64,000 nt of DNA from Gellertiella hungarica (GTDB taxonomy: Bacteria > Pseudomonadota > Alphaproteobacteria > Rhizobiales > Rhizobiaceae). Below the pieces are notes generated by a model that was not told where the DNA came from, searched no databases, and saw nothing but the letters and a program-made list of their open reading frames with translations. Position 1 is the first letter of the stretch, and each line of letters opens with the position of its first letter. Below are positions 19,073 through 29,378 of this stretch, in pieces. The translations under genes were made by a program, and so were the position numbers. The stretch is taken from positions 186,001 to 250,000 of the forward strand of contig NZ_JACIEZ010000004.1 in NCBI RefSeq assembly GCF_014197145.1, given 5' to 3'.

Positions 19073-19870
19073 ATGTTGTCCAGACGTACCGTCCTCGCCG
19101 CAATGGCTGTCGCCGCGCTGGCACCCCTCGCTGCAACGGCCGCCGATCTGCCGGACCTGAAGGGCCGGACAGTCACCGTCGTTACCGAGAACGCCTATCC
19201 GCCCCTGCAGTTCATCGATCCCAAGTCCGGCCAGCAGATCGGCTGGGAATATGACGCCATGAACGAGATCGCGAAGCGGCTGAACTTCAAGGTGGAGTAT
19301 CAGAACACCAGCTGGGATGCGATGATCCAGGCGGTCTCGGATAACCAGTACAATATCGGCATGACGGGCATCACCATCAAGGAAGAGCGGAAGGAGAAGG
19401 TCGACTTCTCGGACCCCTATATGTGCTCCGAGCAGTTCATGCTCGTCCGTGGGGACGAAAGCCGCTTTACCGATGCAAAGAGCTTTGCCGCGTTCAAGGA
19501 CGGCCTCGTCGGCGCACAGCCGGGTACCACGCCGTTCTACACCGCCGTTTACGAGATCCTCGACGGCAACGAACAGAACCCTCGCATCAAGCTTTTCGAG
19601 ACTTTCGGCGCGACCGTCCAGGCTCTCAAGGCCGGTGACGTGGATACGGTCCTCACCGATGGCACCGCCGGCAAGGGCTATGTGGACGCCTCCAATGGGG
19701 GGCTGAAGCTGATCGGTGGCCCGCTCGGAACGGAAGATTTCGGTTTCATCTTCCCCAAGGGATCCGACCTTGTTGCCCCGGTGAACGCGGCCATTGCCGC
19801 TCTCAAGGCCGATGGCACGCTGGATGCCCTCAACAAGAAGTGGTTCCTCGATTACAAGATGGGCCAGTGA
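19073..19870 (+). CDS. Amino-acid ABC transporter substrate-binding protein
   Basis: 265-aa periplasmic binding protein (SBP_bac_3 type). A signal peptide ends about [11 protein letters not shown]. The family blocks [53 protein letters not shown] and [15 protein letters not shown] are present. These proteins bind polar or basic amino acids; the exact ligand cannot be read from sequence. It is followed by a permease gene, but no ATP-binding subunit gene lies in the cluster. Confidence 0.93.
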   Translation: MLSRRTVLAAMAVAALAPLAATAADLPDLKGRTVTVVTENAYPPLQFIDPKSGQQIGWEYDAMNEIAKRLNFKVEYQNTSWDAMIQAVSDNQYNIGMTGITIKEERKEKVDFSDPYMCSEQFMLVRGDESRFTDAKSFAAFKDGLVGAQPGTTPFYTAVYEILDGNEQNPRIKLFETFGATVQALKAGDVDTVLTDGTAGKGYVDASNGGLKLIGGPLGTEDFGFIFPKGSDLVAPVNAAIAALKADGTLDALNKKWFLDYKMGQ

Positions 19871-19907
19871 ACGGCGCCATGCATCATCCAGACGCTGGCT
19901 TCGGCTC

Positions 19908-20729
19908 ATGAGCTTCCAGACCCTCCCAGGAAGCTCTGATCAGGGCGAACGGCCGTGGTGGCTCTTCGCCCTGATTGCAATCGGCTTGGTCCTGACGGCG
20001 GTCATCGCCCTCAACGACCTCTATGCCCAAGTGTTCTCGACCGTCATCACCGGCGTTGGCGTAACCATCTTCGTCACCATCGCCGGCTATTGCATAGCCA
20101 TTGCGGTGGGCCTTGGCATTGCCCTGCTCGGCCTGTCGCGGAGTGTTGCCCTGAGGCAGGCGGCGCGTTTTTATGTGGAGGTCATCCGGGGCATCCCGGT
20201 TCTGGTGCTTCTCTTCTACATCGCTTTCGTCGGTGCCCCGGCCTTTGTAGCGGCCTATAACTGGATTCTCTCCCCGATGATCGAGGCAGGCTATGCGCGG
20301 GCGCTGATGGTGCGGGAAGTCTCGCTCATGTGGCGGGCGATCTTTGCTCTTGGCATAGGCTACTCCCCGTTCATCGCGGAAATCTTCCGCGCGGGCATCC
20401 AGTCCGTGGACAAAGGGCAGATCGAAGCCGCAAAAGCCCTTGGCCTGAACGGACGCCAACGCTTCCGGCTGGTGGTGTTTCCTCAGGCGATCCGCGTGAT
20501 CTTTCCGCCGCTCTCCAACGACTTCGTTGCCATGACCAAGGACAGCTCGCTGGTATCGGTGCTGGGGGTGGCAGATATAACGCAGATGGGCAAGGTTTAC
20601 GCGTCGGGCTCCTTCCGTTTCTTCGAGACCTATTCCATCATAGCCTGCATTTACCTCCTGTTGACGGTGGGGCTGTCGCTCATGCTGCGAGGTTTCGAGA
20701 AGCGCATGCGCCGGAGATACCAGGAATGA
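19908..20729 (+). CDS. Amino-acid ABC transporter permease, HisM/GlnP type
   Basis: 273-aa inner membrane permease. It has about five hydrophobic helices and the ATPase-docking EAA loop IEAAKALGLNGRQRFRLVVFPQAIRVIFPPLSNDF characteristic of the polar amino-acid family (HEQM domain). I placed the start at the ATG at 19908 (MSFQTLPGSS), 37 bases after the binding-protein gene; longer frames extend into that gene. The stop overlaps the methyltransferase start (ATGAG), indicating translational coupling. Confidence 0.93.
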   Translation: MSFQTLPGSSDQGERPWWLFALIAIGLVLTAVIALNDLYAQVFSTVITGVGVTIFVTIAGYCIAIAVGLGIALLGLSRSVALRQAARFYVEVIRGIPVLVLLFYIAFVGAPAFVAAYNWILSPMIEAGYARALMVREVSLMWRAIFALGIGYSPFIAEIFRAGIQSVDKGQIEAAKALGLNGRQRFRLVVFPQAIRVIFPPLSNDFVAMTKDSSLVSVLGVADITQMGKVYASGSFRFFETYSIIACIYLLLTVGLSLMLRGFEKRMRRRYQE

Positions 20730-21364
20730 GCGGAAGGATGAGCGAAGGGCTCGAGAAGGTCTATGCAGCCAGGGCAACGGACGAACTCGCGGAAGCCTAT
20801 TCCGCCTGGGCAGACGATTACGACCGCGAGACACTTTCCCTCGGGTATTGCCTGCCCTTCGTCATCACCGCCTTCATTGCCCGCTACGTTCCAAGAAAAG
20901 ACAGTCTTCTGCTGGATGCCGGCTGCGGTACGGGCCTGACCGGCCCCTATCTGGCCGCGCTTGGTTACAGCCGTCTCGCGGGGCTCGACATGGCTCCGGA
21001 CATGCTCGCCATTGCCCGCAACCGCGGATGCTATGCCGACCTGACAGTGGGCGTGCTGGGGAACCCGCTTCCCTTTGCCGACGAGCAGTTTACCGCCGTC
21101 TTCTCGACGGGCGTCTTCACCGAAGGTCATGCGCCGGCTTCAAGCATTTCAGAGCTGGCCCGGATCGTTCGGGCGGGTGGGCATCTCATCTTCACCGTCC
21201 GGGACAGCATATTGGAGAAGAACGGCTTCGGCCGCGAAATCGAGACCCTTGTCGGCTCGCGGGACTGGACCTCGGTCGAGGAAAGCCCACTCTTCCGCGC
21301 CTTCGCGATTGCCGAGCCCGATGTGCTGGTAAAGGCTTTCGTATTTCAGCGCAGCATGGCCTGA
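20726..21364 (+). CDS. Class I SAM-dependent methyltransferase
   Basis: 212-aa methyltransferase with motif I LLLDAGCGTGLTG, then the acidic post-I residue in LAGLDMAPDMLAIAR, and the motif LARIVRAGGHLIFTVRD. The substrate is unknown; the family includes small-molecule and quinone methyltransferases. It overlaps the upstream permease by 4 bases, so it belongs to the amino-acid transporter operon. The reason for that link is not evident. Confidence 0.85.
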   Translation: MSGRMSEGLEKVYAARATDELAEAYSAWADDYDRETLSLGYCLPFVITAFIARYVPRKDSLLLDAGCGTGLTGPYLAALGYSRLAGLDMAPDMLAIARNRGCYADLTVGVLGNPLPFADEQFTAVFSTGVFTEGHAPASSISELARIVRAGGHLIFTVRDSILEKNGFGREIETLVGSRDWTSVEESPLFRAFAIAEPDVLVKAFVFQRSMA

Positions 21365-21413
21365 CACCTGAAATTTCATTGCCGAAAAGCCCAATTCTTG
21401 CTATGAGGCCCTC

Positions 21414-21536
21414 ATGGAAACGACGCCTCACGCGACCCGCTATCGGCTTGCCGCCATCATCCTGCAGGACCACAAGCGCCTGCCGGCACGCTTCTTCGCG
21501 TTCAGCGCTGGCGCGATCAACGGCCGCGCGCGCTGA
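21414..21536 (+). CDS. Short open frame (40 codons) upstream of leuC
   Basis: An ATG at 21414 opens 40 codons (METTPHATRYRLAAII... ending GAINGRAR) in the 242-bp gap before leuC. There is no convincing ribosome site and no run of Leu codons, so it is not an obvious leucine leader peptide. I do not recognise it. It could be chance coding in GC-rich DNA. Confidence 0.2.
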   Translation: METTPHATRYRLAAIILQDHKRLPARFFAFSAGAINGRAR

Positions 21537-21606
21537 CCGGTGCTGCCTGCGGAGCGGTGCTCCGCCCTCGCTTTCCCCAAATACCTCAAGAAACGGATGA
21601 CATCCC

Positions 21607-23016
21607 ATGAGCGCACCGAGCACTCTCTATGACAAGATCTGGGCCGACCACGTGGTCGACCAGCAGGAAGACGGCACCTGCCTGCTCTACATCGACCGCC
21701 ACCTGGTTCACGAAGTGACGAGCCCGCAGGCTTTCGAAGGTCTGCGCATGGCCGGCCGCAAGGTGCGCGCTCCGCAGAAGACGCTCGCCGTTGTCGACCA
21801 CAATGTTCCGACCTCACCTGACCGCCATACCGGCATCAAGAACGAGGAAAGCCGCATCCAGGTTGAGGCGCTGGCCAACAATGCCGCCGAGTTCGGCGTG
21901 GAGTATTATTCCGAGAAGGACAAGCGCCAGGGCATCGTTCACATCGTCGGGCCGGAGCAGGGCTTCACGCTGCCGGGCATGACCATCGTGTGCGGTGACA
22001 GCCACACGTCGACGCACGGGGCCTTCGGCGCACTTGCGCATGGCATCGGCACCTCGGAAGTCGAGCACGTGCTCGCCACGCAGACCCTGATCCAGAAGAA
22101 GGCGAAGAACATGCTGGTGCGTGTCGATGGCCAGCTTCCGGAAGGCGTCACGGCAAAGGACATCATTCTCGCCATCATCGGCGAAATCGGCACTGCCGGC
22201 GGCACCGGCCACGTGATCGAATTTGCGGGCGAAGCCATCCGCTCGCTGTCGATGGAAGGTCGTATGACGGTCTGCAACATGACCATCGAAGGCGGCGCCC
22301 GCGCAGGTCTGATCGCCCCTGACGAGAAGACCTTCGAATACATCAAGGACAAGCCCCGCGCGCCGAAGGGTGAGGCATGGGATCAAGCCGTTGCCTACTG
22401 GAAGACCCTGAAGACCGACGAAGGCGCGCATTTCGACCGCGTTGTCGTTCTCGACGCTGCCAACCTGCCGCCCATCGTATCCTGGGGCTCTTCTCCGGAG
22501 GACGTCGTCTCGGTCACCGGCACCGTTCCGAACCCCGACGATATCCAGGACGAAACCAAGCGCGCCTCCAAGTGGCGGGCTCTCGACTACATGGGCCTCA
22601 AGCCGGGCACCAAGATTACGGATATCGCGATCGACCGCGTCTTCATCGGCTCGTGCACCAACGGCCGCATCGAAGACCTCCGCGCAGCCGCCAAGGTTGT
22701 CGAAGGCAGGAAGGTCGCCCCGACCGTTTCCGCCATGATCGTTCCGGGCTCCGGCCTCGTGAAGGAACAGGCAGAAGCTGAAGGCCTCGACAAGATCTTC
22801 AAGGAAGCCGGCTTCGACTGGCGCGAACCGGGCTGTTCCATGTGCCTGGCGATGAACGACGACCGCCTCAAGCCCGGTGAACGTTGCGCTTCGACCTCGA
22901 ACCGCAATTTCGAAGGCCGCCAGGGCTACAAGGGCCGTACCCATCTCGTGTCGCCGGCCATGGCAGCAGCAGCAGCCATTGCAGGTCATTTCGTCGACAT
23001 CCGCGACTGGAAGTGA
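21607..23016 (+). CDS. leuC: 3-isopropylmalate dehydratase large subunit
   Basis: 469-aa aconitase-family enzyme of leucine synthesis (2-isopropylmalate to 3-isopropylmalate, with LeuD). [4Fe-4S] ligand blocks are [13 protein letters not shown] and [42 protein letters not shown] and [10 protein letters not shown] are also diagnostic. The start [17 protein letters not shown] matches the family. It is monocistronic here: a terminator follows and leuD is not adjacent within the window. Confidence 0.98.
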   Translation: MSAPSTLYDKIWADHVVDQQEDGTCLLYIDRHLVHEVTSPQAFEGLRMAGRKVRAPQKTLAVVDHNVPTSPDRHTGIKNEESRIQVEALANNAAEFGVEYYSEKDKRQGIVHIVGPEQGFTLPGMTIVCGDSHTSTHGAFGALAHGIGTSEVEHVLATQTLIQKKAKNMLVRVDGQLPEGVTAKDIILAIIGEIGTAGGTGHVIEFAGEAIRSLSMEGRMTVCNMTIEGGARAGLIAPDEKTFEYIKDKPRAPKGEAWDQAVAYWKTLKTDEGAHFDRVVVLDAANLPPIVSWGSSPEDVVSVTGTVPNPDDIQDETKRASKWRALDYMGLKPGTKITDIAIDRVFIGSCTNGRIEDLRAAAKVVEGRKVAPTVSAMIVPGSGLVKEQAEAEGLDKIFKEAGFDWREPGCSMCLAMNDDRLKPGERCASTSNRNFEGRQGYKGRTHLVSPAMAAAAAIAGHFVDIRDWK

Positions 23017-23041
23017 TCCGGCAGCAAGCCGCCATCCCAGA

Positions 23042-23066
23042 AAGGCCGGGTAACCCCGGCCTTTTT
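23042..23066 (+). terminator. Terminator of leuC
   Basis: Stem AAGGCCGGG (23042-23050) / CCCGGCCTT (23055-23063) with a TAAC loop and a five-T run. The convergent L,D-transpeptidase-like gene ends at 23066, so the element may serve both directions. Confidence 0.88.
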
Positions 23067-23620
23067 CATTTCATGACCCTGAGCCTCGTGCCACGCTTGA
23101 GGTGCGGCAGGAGGCGCACCATGTCGCGCCTTGCGATTGCCACGCAGCCCGCCGTCGGTTGATAGCCGGGACGGATGAGGTGGAAGAATATCGCCGATCC
23201 CCTGCCTTGCCTGCGCGAGGTGATGTTCCAGTCAAGAACAAGGGAGATATCATAGAGCTCGTCCTCACGCTGCATCACCTCATGGCTGCAGCCGAAAGGG
23301 GCCTTGACCGGCCTGTTGTAGCAGGCATGACCCGGCGCATCGCACCACAGGTCCCTGCTGCCTGTCGAGGCCAGCGGAAGCCGGCTCCGGGGTACATGCC
23401 CCCGATCCCGCCGCACATAACCGCCGAGCAGCCGCATCGTTGCAAGGGGTGTTCCTCCGTCGCCTTCCCGTTTGACGGCAACGATACCGGACCGGCCGAT
23501 GGCGGCAGGGAAGATGAGCGCCCCCACCTGCAGCACGGCGCGGTGTTTGCCCCCGGGCACGCGCCGCACCACCAGCGGCACATCTCCGGTTTTTCCTGCC
23601 TTTTGCCGAACACGCCGCAA
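23066..23620 (-). CDS. L,D-transpeptidase (YkuD)-like protein
   Basis: 184-aa protein with a YkuD-type catalytic block near the C-terminus: FFHLIRPGYQPTAGCVAI, matching the H-x(n)-S/T-x-G-C pattern with catalytic Cys. Upstream, GRSGIVAVKREGDGGTPLATMRLLGGYVRRDR resembles the N-terminal strand region of the same fold. No signal peptide is visible, unlike classical peptidoglycan cross-linking enzymes. The open frame starts at a TTG (23620); an internal GTG at 23581 is an alternative. The 3' end converges on leuC. Confidence 0.8.
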   Translation of the reverse strand: MRRVRQKAGKTGDVPLVVRRVPGGKHRAVLQVGALIFPAAIGRSGIVAVKREGDGGTPLATMRLLGGYVRRDRGHVPRSRLPLASTGSRDLWCDAPGHACYNRPVKAPFGCSHEVMQREDELYDISLVLDWNITSRRQGRGSAIFFHLIRPGYQPTAGCVAIARRDMVRLLPHLKRGTRLRVMK

Positions 23621-23733
23621 TTTCTTCTCCCCCGTGACTTAAAAGAGGACAACACGCCCCCTATCTCCTCGCCAGTCTTGCCAAAAGGTCATTTTAGCGT
23701 AGGACTTTCAAGAGGCATACGGAGACTTTGCAT

Positions 23734-24417
23734 ATGGCGCCCCGCACGATCCTGCTCGTGGATGATGATGACGATCTGCGCGAGACCCTGATGGAACAGT
23801 TGGCGCTTCATGAGGAATTTCAGGTCGCGCAGCAGGCGACTGCCCAGGGTGGCATCGAAGCGGTCAAGAGCCAGACGACGGACCTTGTGATCATGGATGT
23901 GGGCCTGCCGGACATGGACGGGCGCGAGGCCGTGCGCCAGCTTCGCAAGGATGGCTTCAAGGCTCCGATCATCATGCTGACCGGACACGATACGGATGCC
24001 GACACGATTCTCGGCCTGGAAGCCGGCGCCAATGATTACGTGGCCAAGCCGTTTCGGTTTGCGGTCCTCCTCGCGCGGATTCGCACCCAGCTGCGTCAGC
24101 ACGAGCAGAGTGAGGATGCCACCTTCACGGTAGGGCCTTACCTGTTCAAGCCCAGCCAGAAACTGCTTACGACGGAGAATGGCCAGAAAATCCGGCTGAC
24201 GGAGAAGGAAGCGGCGATCATTCGTTACCTCTACAGGGCGGGGCAGAAAGTCGTGACGCGCGACGTTCTCCTCGAAGAAGTCTGGGGGTACAATTCGGGC
24301 GTTACTACCCATACGCTCGAAACCCATGTCTATCGCCTGCGCCAGAAAATCGAGAGGGACCCGTCCAATGCCGAGATCCTCGTCACCGAAAACGGCGGCT
24401 ACAAGATAGTGCCCTGA
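23734..24417 (+). CDS. OmpR/PhoB-family response regulator
   Basis: 227-aa two-component regulator. The receiver domain (1-120) has acidic residues VDDDDD, phosphoacceptor D55 (IMDVGLPDMDG), T83 and K105. The C-terminal winged helix has LTEKEAAIIRYLYRAGQKVVTRDVLLEEVWGYN and THTLETHVYRLRQKIE. I chose the ATG at 23734, 9 bases after GGAG; an upstream TTG would leave a poor spacing. No histidine kinase gene is adjacent. The next gene encodes a cyclic-nucleotide-binding protein 9 bases downstream. Confidence 0.93.
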   Translation: MAPRTILLVDDDDDLRETLMEQLALHEEFQVAQQATAQGGIEAVKSQTTDLVIMDVGLPDMDGREAVRQLRKDGFKAPIIMLTGHDTDADTILGLEAGANDYVAKPFRFAVLLARIRTQLRQHEQSEDATFTVGPYLFKPSQKLLTTENGQKIRLTEKEAAIIRYLYRAGQKVVTRDVLLEEVWGYNSGVTTHTLETHVYRLRQKIERDPSNAEILVTENGGYKIVP

Positions 24418-24426
24418 GGAGGGACA

Positions 24427-24882
24427 ATGGCTCTTCACGACGATATCCGGCTCCTGTCGACCGTACCGCTCTTTCAGGGGCTGAACGAGGATCAGCTGAG
24501 GCTCCTGAGCTTCGGAGCCGAGCGGCGCGCGCTTCTGGCTGGCATGACCCTGTTTCGCGAGAAATCGCCAGCAGAATGCGCCTACGTGGTGGCAAGCGGC
24601 CAGATCGAACTTCTGTCGCATGCCAAGAACGGAAAGACGCGGTCCGAAGGCAAGGTCGGCCCGGGTACCCTGTTGTCCGAGTTGGCTCTGATCACACTGG
24701 TCGAGCGGAAATACACGGCACAGGCGGTGGAAGACAGCGAGGTCATCCGGATTCCCCGGCCGCTCTTCCAGCGCCTGATGGAAGAATATCCCGACGTCGC
24801 GGCCATGGTGGAAGACCGGATCCGCGACAACATTCAGGGACTGGTCAGCGAATTGACCAAGCTTCGCTCTGTTTTCGGCTGA
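24427..24882 (+). CDS. Cyclic nucleotide-binding domain protein without DNA-binding domain
   Basis: 151-aa protein made up of one Crp/Fnr-type cNMP-binding beta-barrel (PLFQGLNEDQLRLLSFGAERRALLAGMTLFREKSPAECAYVVASGQIEL, then GTLLSELALI) and a C-terminal helix. The helix-turn-helix of Crp is absent, so it is more likely a sensor or partner protein than a transcription factor. The phosphate-binding Arg of true cAMP sites is not clearly present. It is co-transcribed with the response regulator. Confidence 0.85.
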   Translation: MALHDDIRLLSTVPLFQGLNEDQLRLLSFGAERRALLAGMTLFREKSPAECAYVVASGQIELLSHAKNGKTRSEGKVGPGTLLSELALITLVERKYTAQAVEDSEVIRIPRPLFQRLMEEYPDVAAMVEDRIRDNIQGLVSELTKLRSVFG

Positions 24883-24889
24883 GCCGCGT

Positions 24890-25693
24890 TCAGAAGTCGA
24901 AGACGGCTGTAACCGGCACGTGGTCCGAGGGCCTTTCCCACCCGCGGGCTTCCTTGAGCACCTCGATCGCCTTCAGATGAGGGCCGAGATCAGGCGAGGA
25001 CCAGATATGATCCAGCCGCCGACCCCGGTCGGCAGCAGCCCAGTCCTTCGCGCGGTAGCTCCACCACGTGTAAAGCTTCTCGTGATGTGGGACATGCGCG
25101 CGCATCAGATCGAGCCAGTTGCCCTCACGCATGACCGCCAGCAGCCCTTCCGTTTCGACCGGCGTGTGGCTGACGATCTTCAGCATCTGCTTGTGCGACC
25201 AGACGTCATGTTCAAGCGGAGCGATGTTCAGGTCCCCCACCAGAATGGAGGAAACACCGTCCTCGGAGTCAGCCCGAAGCGCGCGCATCTCTTCCACAAA
25301 ATCGAGTTTGTGACCAAACTTCGGATTGACGGAACGGTCAGGCTCATCGCCTCCGGCCGGAACATAGAAATTATGGAGGCGGATGCGCTTTCCGCCGGGT
25401 GACAGAAAGACGGAGATGTGTCGCGCGTCGCCGACCGAGCAGTAATCTCTGCGGTGCCCTTCGGAGAGAGGCAGTTTCGAAATCACGGCGACGCCGTGAT
25501 ACCCCTTCTGTCCGTGGATCTCGATGTGCTCGTAGCCGAGCGCGCGGAACGGCTCGAAGGGAAACAGCTCGTTCGGGCATTTCGTTTCCTGGAGACACAG
25601 GACGTCGGGCTGCCGCTCCTTGAGCAACTGCTCGACGATCGGCATCCGCAGCCGCACGGAATTGATGTTCCAGGTGGTTATGGAAAAGGTCAT
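24890..25693 (-). CDS. xthA: Exodeoxyribonuclease III
   Basis: 267-aa AP endonuclease/3'-5' exonuclease of base-excision repair. Catalytic motifs: WNINSVRLR, LQETKC, GDLNIAPLEHDVW, and LDHIWSSPDL plus a terminal SDHVPV. Length and motifs match alphaproteobacterial XthA. Its stop faces the cyclic-nucleotide protein gene end-to-end, with 7 bases between them. Upstream lies lolA on the same strand. Confidence 0.96.
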   Translation of the reverse strand: MTFSITTWNINSVRLRMPIVEQLLKERQPDVLCLQETKCPNELFPFEPFRALGYEHIEIHGQKGYHGVAVISKLPLSEGHRRDYCSVGDARHISVFLSPGGKRIRLHNFYVPAGGDEPDRSVNPKFGHKLDFVEEMRALRADSEDGVSSILVGDLNIAPLEHDVWSHKQMLKIVSHTPVETEGLLAVMREGNWLDLMRAHVPHHEKLYTWWSYRAKDWAAADRGRRLDHIWSSPDLGPHLKAIEVLKEARGWERPSDHVPVTAVFDF

Positions 25694-25702
25694 GGCGCCC
25701 TG

Positions 25703-26386
25703 TCAGTTTCTGACGCCCGCTCCCTCGGGCAGCCGGAACACGCGGTCGTCGAACTGCACACCGGTCTGGACGTTCATGATGATCACGGAGGTTTCCTTAG
25801 CCTGCGCGTCGGTGATCGTCCACTGGCGAAGATCATAGGTCTTGGTGTCGAACATCATGGTGATCAGCGAATCGCCGAAGATGGTCTTGTTGCCGAGCAC
25901 GATGGTCGTCAGATCCGGGTCTTCCTTCACCTTTCGCACCATGTCGTTGGACAGGTCGATACGCTCGGCAAGAAGCAGCGTCAGGGGCGTTTTGGAAAGC
26001 GGATAGATGTCCCATGTCTTCAGTTTCTGATTCCCGATGACCACGTTGCGCCCATCCGCGATCACCCGCATGGGCGAGGGTTCGTCATAGTTGAAACGCA
26101 GCTTGCCGGGGCGCTGAATGAAAAACTTGCCGCCCGTTTGCTCGCCGCGGGGGCCAAACTGGACAAACTCCCCCTGCATCGTCTTCACCGAAGAGAAATG
26201 GTCGGCAATTTTCTGTGCCGTCGACGCGGACAATGCCTGCGCCGAAGCCGGGGCAGGAAGCAGGGCCGGCAGGGCGAGACCAAGTGCACCCGTCAGCACC
26301 AGCCCGGTAAAGGCCCGGCGCGTCAAACCTGCGCCCCGTGACAACTGCTCCCCATCGAATCCGGGCTTGGCTCCACACTCAGTCAT
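25703..26386 (-). CDS. lolA: LolA-like outer-membrane lipoprotein carrier
   Basis: 227-aa exported protein. An N-terminal segment with RR (GLTRRAFTGLVLTGALGLALPALLPAPASA) is a Tat- or Sec-type signal; the mature part has the LolA fold blocks KIADHFSSVKTMQGEFVQFGPRGEQTGGKFFIQRPGKLRFNYDEPSPM and LLLAERIDLSNDMVRKVKEDPD. It would carry lipoproteins from the inner to the outer membrane. The ATG at 26386 has a strong AAAGGAG site; further upstream in-frame codons have none. It lies 83 bases downstream of ftsK, the usual order ftsK-lolA-xthA. Confidence 0.92.
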   Translation of the reverse strand: MTECGAKPGFDGEQLSRGAGLTRRAFTGLVLTGALGLALPALLPAPASAQALSASTAQKIADHFSSVKTMQGEFVQFGPRGEQTGGKFFIQRPGKLRFNYDEPSPMRVIADGRNVVIGNQKLKTWDIYPLSKTPLTLLLAERIDLSNDMVRKVKEDPDLTTIVLGNKTIFGDSLITMMFDTKTYDLRQWTITDAQAKETSVIIMNVQTGVQFDDRVFRLPEGAGVRN

Positions 26387-26469
26387 GTAATTCTCCTTTG
26401 TCGGTCGACAGGTGCCGCAGAAACGGGGCGGCTTCATGGCGACCAGAAGCGCATCGGCTCTCGCAGGGC

Positions 26470-29160
26470 TCAGCGCTCGATGATGTCTGCTTCGGTCGGA
26501 ACCAGGATTTCGCGCTTTCCAGCATGGTTTGCCGGTCCGATCAGGCCTTCCTGCTCCATGCGCTCGATGAGCGACGCAGCACGGTTATAACCGATCCCGA
26601 GGCGGCGCTGGATGTAGGAGGTGGACGCCTTCCCGTCGCGCAGAACGATGGCAACGGCCTGATCGTAGGGGTCGTCGGACTCCCCGAGATTGCCCGTGCC
26701 GGCTGGGCCGGAACCACCTCCGCCCATGTCTTCCTCGTCATCGGCGGTGATTGCATCGAGATATTGGGGAGCCCCCTGGGTTTTCAAGTAGGAAACGATT
26801 TCCTCCACCTCATGATCCGACACGAACGGCCCGTGGACACGCTGTATGCGCCCGCCGCCGGCCATGTAGAGCATGTCGCCCATGCCCAGGAGCTGCTCGG
26901 CTCCCTGCTCGCCCAGGATGGTGCGGCTGTCGATCTTGGAAGTTACCTGGAAGGAAATGCGTGTCGGGAAGTTTGCCTTGATCGTACCAGTGATGACATC
27001 CACCGAGGGGCGCTGGGTCGCCATGATCACGTGGATGCCGGCCGCACGCGCCATCTGCGCGAGGCGCTGAACCGCTCCCTCGATATCCTTTCCTGCGACC
27101 ATCATCAGGTCGGCCATCTCGTCGATGATGACGACGATGTACGGAATGGGCTGGAGATCGAATTCTTCCGTCTCGTACATGGCTTCGCCGGTCTCGCGAT
27201 CGAAACCGGTCTGGACTGTACGGGTGATGGTCTCGCCCCGCGCGATGGCCTGCTCCACACGCGAATTGAAGCCGTCGATGTTGCGGACACCGATCTTCGA
27301 CATCTTCTTGTAGCGCTCTTCCATCTCGCGGACGGTCCATTTCAGCGCAACCACGGCCTTCTTGGGGTCCGTCACGACGGGCGAGAGAAGGTGCGGAATG
27401 CCGTCATAGACGGAGAGTTCGAGCATCTTCGGATCGATCATGATCAGGCGGCACTGCTCCGGCGTCATGCGGTAGAGGAGCGACAGGATCATGGTGTTGA
27501 TGGCAACGGATTTGCCGGAACCCGTCGTACCGGCAACGAGTAGGTGGGGCATCTTGGCCAGATCGGCGATGACAGGCTCCCCGCCGATCGTCTTTCCGAG
27601 AGCCATGGCAAGCTTTGCCTTCGAGCCCCCGAAATCCTTCGATCCGATCAGCTCCCGGAGGAAGACGGTTTCCCTGGTCTGGTTCGGAAGTTCGATGCCG
27701 ATGGCATTCCTGCCGGGAACAACGGCAACGCGGGCCGCAATGGCACTCATTGACCGTGCGATGTCATCGGCAAGACCGATGACCCGCGACGACTTGATGC
27801 CCGGTGCCGGTTCGAGTTCATAAAGGGTGACAACCGGGCCCGGGTGAACGTGGATGATCTCGCCCTTCACGCCGAAGTCTTCCAGCACGCCCTCCAGCAT
27901 GCGCGCGTTCTGTTCCAGCGCGTCCTCGTTGAGAGAATGGTCGCGAACGGCCGCGCGCGGCTCGGCGAGGAGGCGAATATCCGGAAGTTCGAATACGCCC
28001 GGCCGGCCCGGTCCCGGCTTGAAGGCCGGCGCGGCTGGCTGGACTTGCGCGCGCGGGACGGGCGCGCGGCTGGATGGGGTGATGCTGCGCCGGTCTGCCC
28101 TTTGCGCCATGCGTGCATCGGCCGCGAAATCCTCATCGTCGTCATCCGGGAGAATACCGGCGGGACGCGGAAGATCCATGTCGAAGGGGAGATCATCATC
28201 CTCCCCGCCATGGATGGGCGGCGGCGCAACGACACGGCGCCCGGGGCTGGAGGCACGCTCCAGATCGGGCTCGAGCGTAGGCTCCAGGCGCTCCCGGGAG
28301 GCGGCTCTAGGCACCGACTTGGGTACGGACCGTCCGCCGTTCAGCGTGGTGAATTCGTCTTCGTTGAAATCATAGGGCTCGTCGATGCCGCGGGCCGTAC
28401 GCGGTTTTCTGGCGGCGATCCCGAAGAGGCGGCGCAGGCGCGCCTGGACAGTGTACCAGGCATGGGTGGCCCAGCCGTATACGAAGGTCGCGAAACCCTC
28501 CCGCTCATCCTCGTCCAGCTCGTCTCCGACCGTCCGCGCCTTGCCAGGCATCGCCACCACGGGCTCATCCTCATCGACCGGAGAACCGTTGCCGATCAGG
28601 CCGCTGGCGAAGAGAAGCAGACCCGCAGCCGGAATGGCAAGAATGCCACCGAGGGCCATGGCGAACATCCCGGTTGGATAAGAACCGATGAAGAGCGCCG
28701 GGAAACGAAGGATCATGTCGCCGATCACACCCCCGATGCCGTTCGGGATCGGCCAGGTCTTCGGCGGGGGAAAGCACCCCATCACGGCCGCGCCGATGAT
28801 GGCGGCAACGAGCCAGGCAGCGATCCGTTGCGGCATGCGGTGAATTCTGCGTCCGGTGATCAGCGCGAGCGACCAGGACAAGACCGGCAGAAAAGCCACG
28901 ACACCCGCCAGGCCGAAGAACTGCATCACCACATCCGCAAAGGCAGCTCCCGTATATCCCATCAGATTGGTGGGCAGATTGCTTGTCGCATAGGAGGGAC
29001 TGGGATCGGAAACATTCCAGGTCGCAAGGGCAGCCACGCCGAGCGCTATCAGCCCGAAGATCGACAGGCCGAGCAGCACCTGGGTCTGGCGCCAGAGGAA
29101 GGTCGAAAGCGTGAAGCGGCTGACGCGGGGATCCGATGCACCGGTGTAGCTTCTGCTCAT
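26470..29160 (-). CDS. ftsK: DNA translocase FtsK
   Basis: 896-aa septal DNA pump that drives chromosome dimer resolution. Four to five membrane helices occupy residues about 30-195. A Pro/Asp/Arg-rich linker runs to about 400, then the alpha/beta motor domain with Walker A GTTGSGKS (544-551) and Walker [12 protein letters not shown]. The C-terminal gamma winged helix ([29 protein letters not shown]) binds KOPS sites. I chose the ATG at 29160 ([10 protein letters not shown]); an earlier in-frame start lacks a ribosome site. The protein is complete. Confidence 0.97.
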   Translation of the reverse strand: MSRSYTGASDPRVSRFTLSTFLWRQTQVLLGLSIFGLIALGVAALATWNVSDPSPSYATSNLPTNLMGYTGAAFADVVMQFFGLAGVVAFLPVLSWSLALITGRRIHRMPQRIAAWLVAAIIGAAVMGCFPPPKTWPIPNGIGGVIGDMILRFPALFIGSYPTGMFAMALGGILAIPAAGLLLFASGLIGNGSPVDEDEPVVAMPGKARTVGDELDEDEREGFATFVYGWATHAWYTVQARLRRLFGIAARKPRTARGIDEPYDFNEDEFTTLNGGRSVPKSVPRAASRERLEPTLEPDLERASSPGRRVVAPPPIHGGEDDDLPFDMDLPRPAGILPDDDDEDFAADARMAQRADRRSITPSSRAPVPRAQVQPAAPAFKPGPGRPGVFELPDIRLLAEPRAAVRDHSLNEDALEQNARMLEGVLEDFGVKGEIIHVHPGPVVTLYELEPAPGIKSSRVIGLADDIARSMSAIAARVAVVPGRNAIGIELPNQTRETVFLRELIGSKDFGGSKAKLAMALGKTIGGEPVIADLAKMPHLLVAGTTGSGKSVAINTMILSLLYRMTPEQCRLIMIDPKMLELSVYDGIPHLLSPVVTDPKKAVVALKWTVREMEERYKKMSKIGVRNIDGFNSRVEQAIARGETITRTVQTGFDRETGEAMYETEEFDLQPIPYIVVIIDEMADLMMVAGKDIEGAVQRLAQMARAAGIHVIMATQRPSVDVITGTIKANFPTRISFQVTSKIDSRTILGEQGAEQLLGMGDMLYMAGGGRIQRVHGPFVSDHEVEEIVSYLKTQGAPQYLDAITADDEEDMGGGGSGPAGTGNLGESDDPYDQAVAIVLRDGKASTSYIQRRLGIGYNRAASLIERMEQEGLIGPANHAGKREILVPTEADIIER

Positions 29161-29322
29161 GTTTCTTCCCGTTCCTTGACCTGTCCCTTGGTGACGCGCA
29201 CGGATCTGCGCTCTGGGCGGATTCGCTGATTGAAACGGATGGTAAACCAAGGAGAGTTAAAGCCTTATTAACCATGCGTTGCAGGATGATGGCTGCAACC
29301 CGCAGGACAGGATCCCCGAAAC

Positions 29323-29350
29323 AAAAAAACCCGGACCTTTCGGCCCGGGT
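29323..29350 (-). terminator. Terminator downstream of amtB
   Basis: Stem ACCCGGaCC (29329-29337) / GGcCCGGGT (29342-29350), one mismatch, loop of four, followed on the minus strand by seven Ts (29329-29323). It lies 28 bases past the amtB stop. Confidence 0.85.
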
Positions 29351-29378
29351 CTGAAGATCGGTCTCAAGGATGCCGACT

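Noticed and set aside
21414-21536. Leucine attenuator leader peptide for leuC
   Set aside because: The 40-codon frame has only two Leu codons, neither adjacent, and no terminator follows; kept only as a low-confidence small frame.
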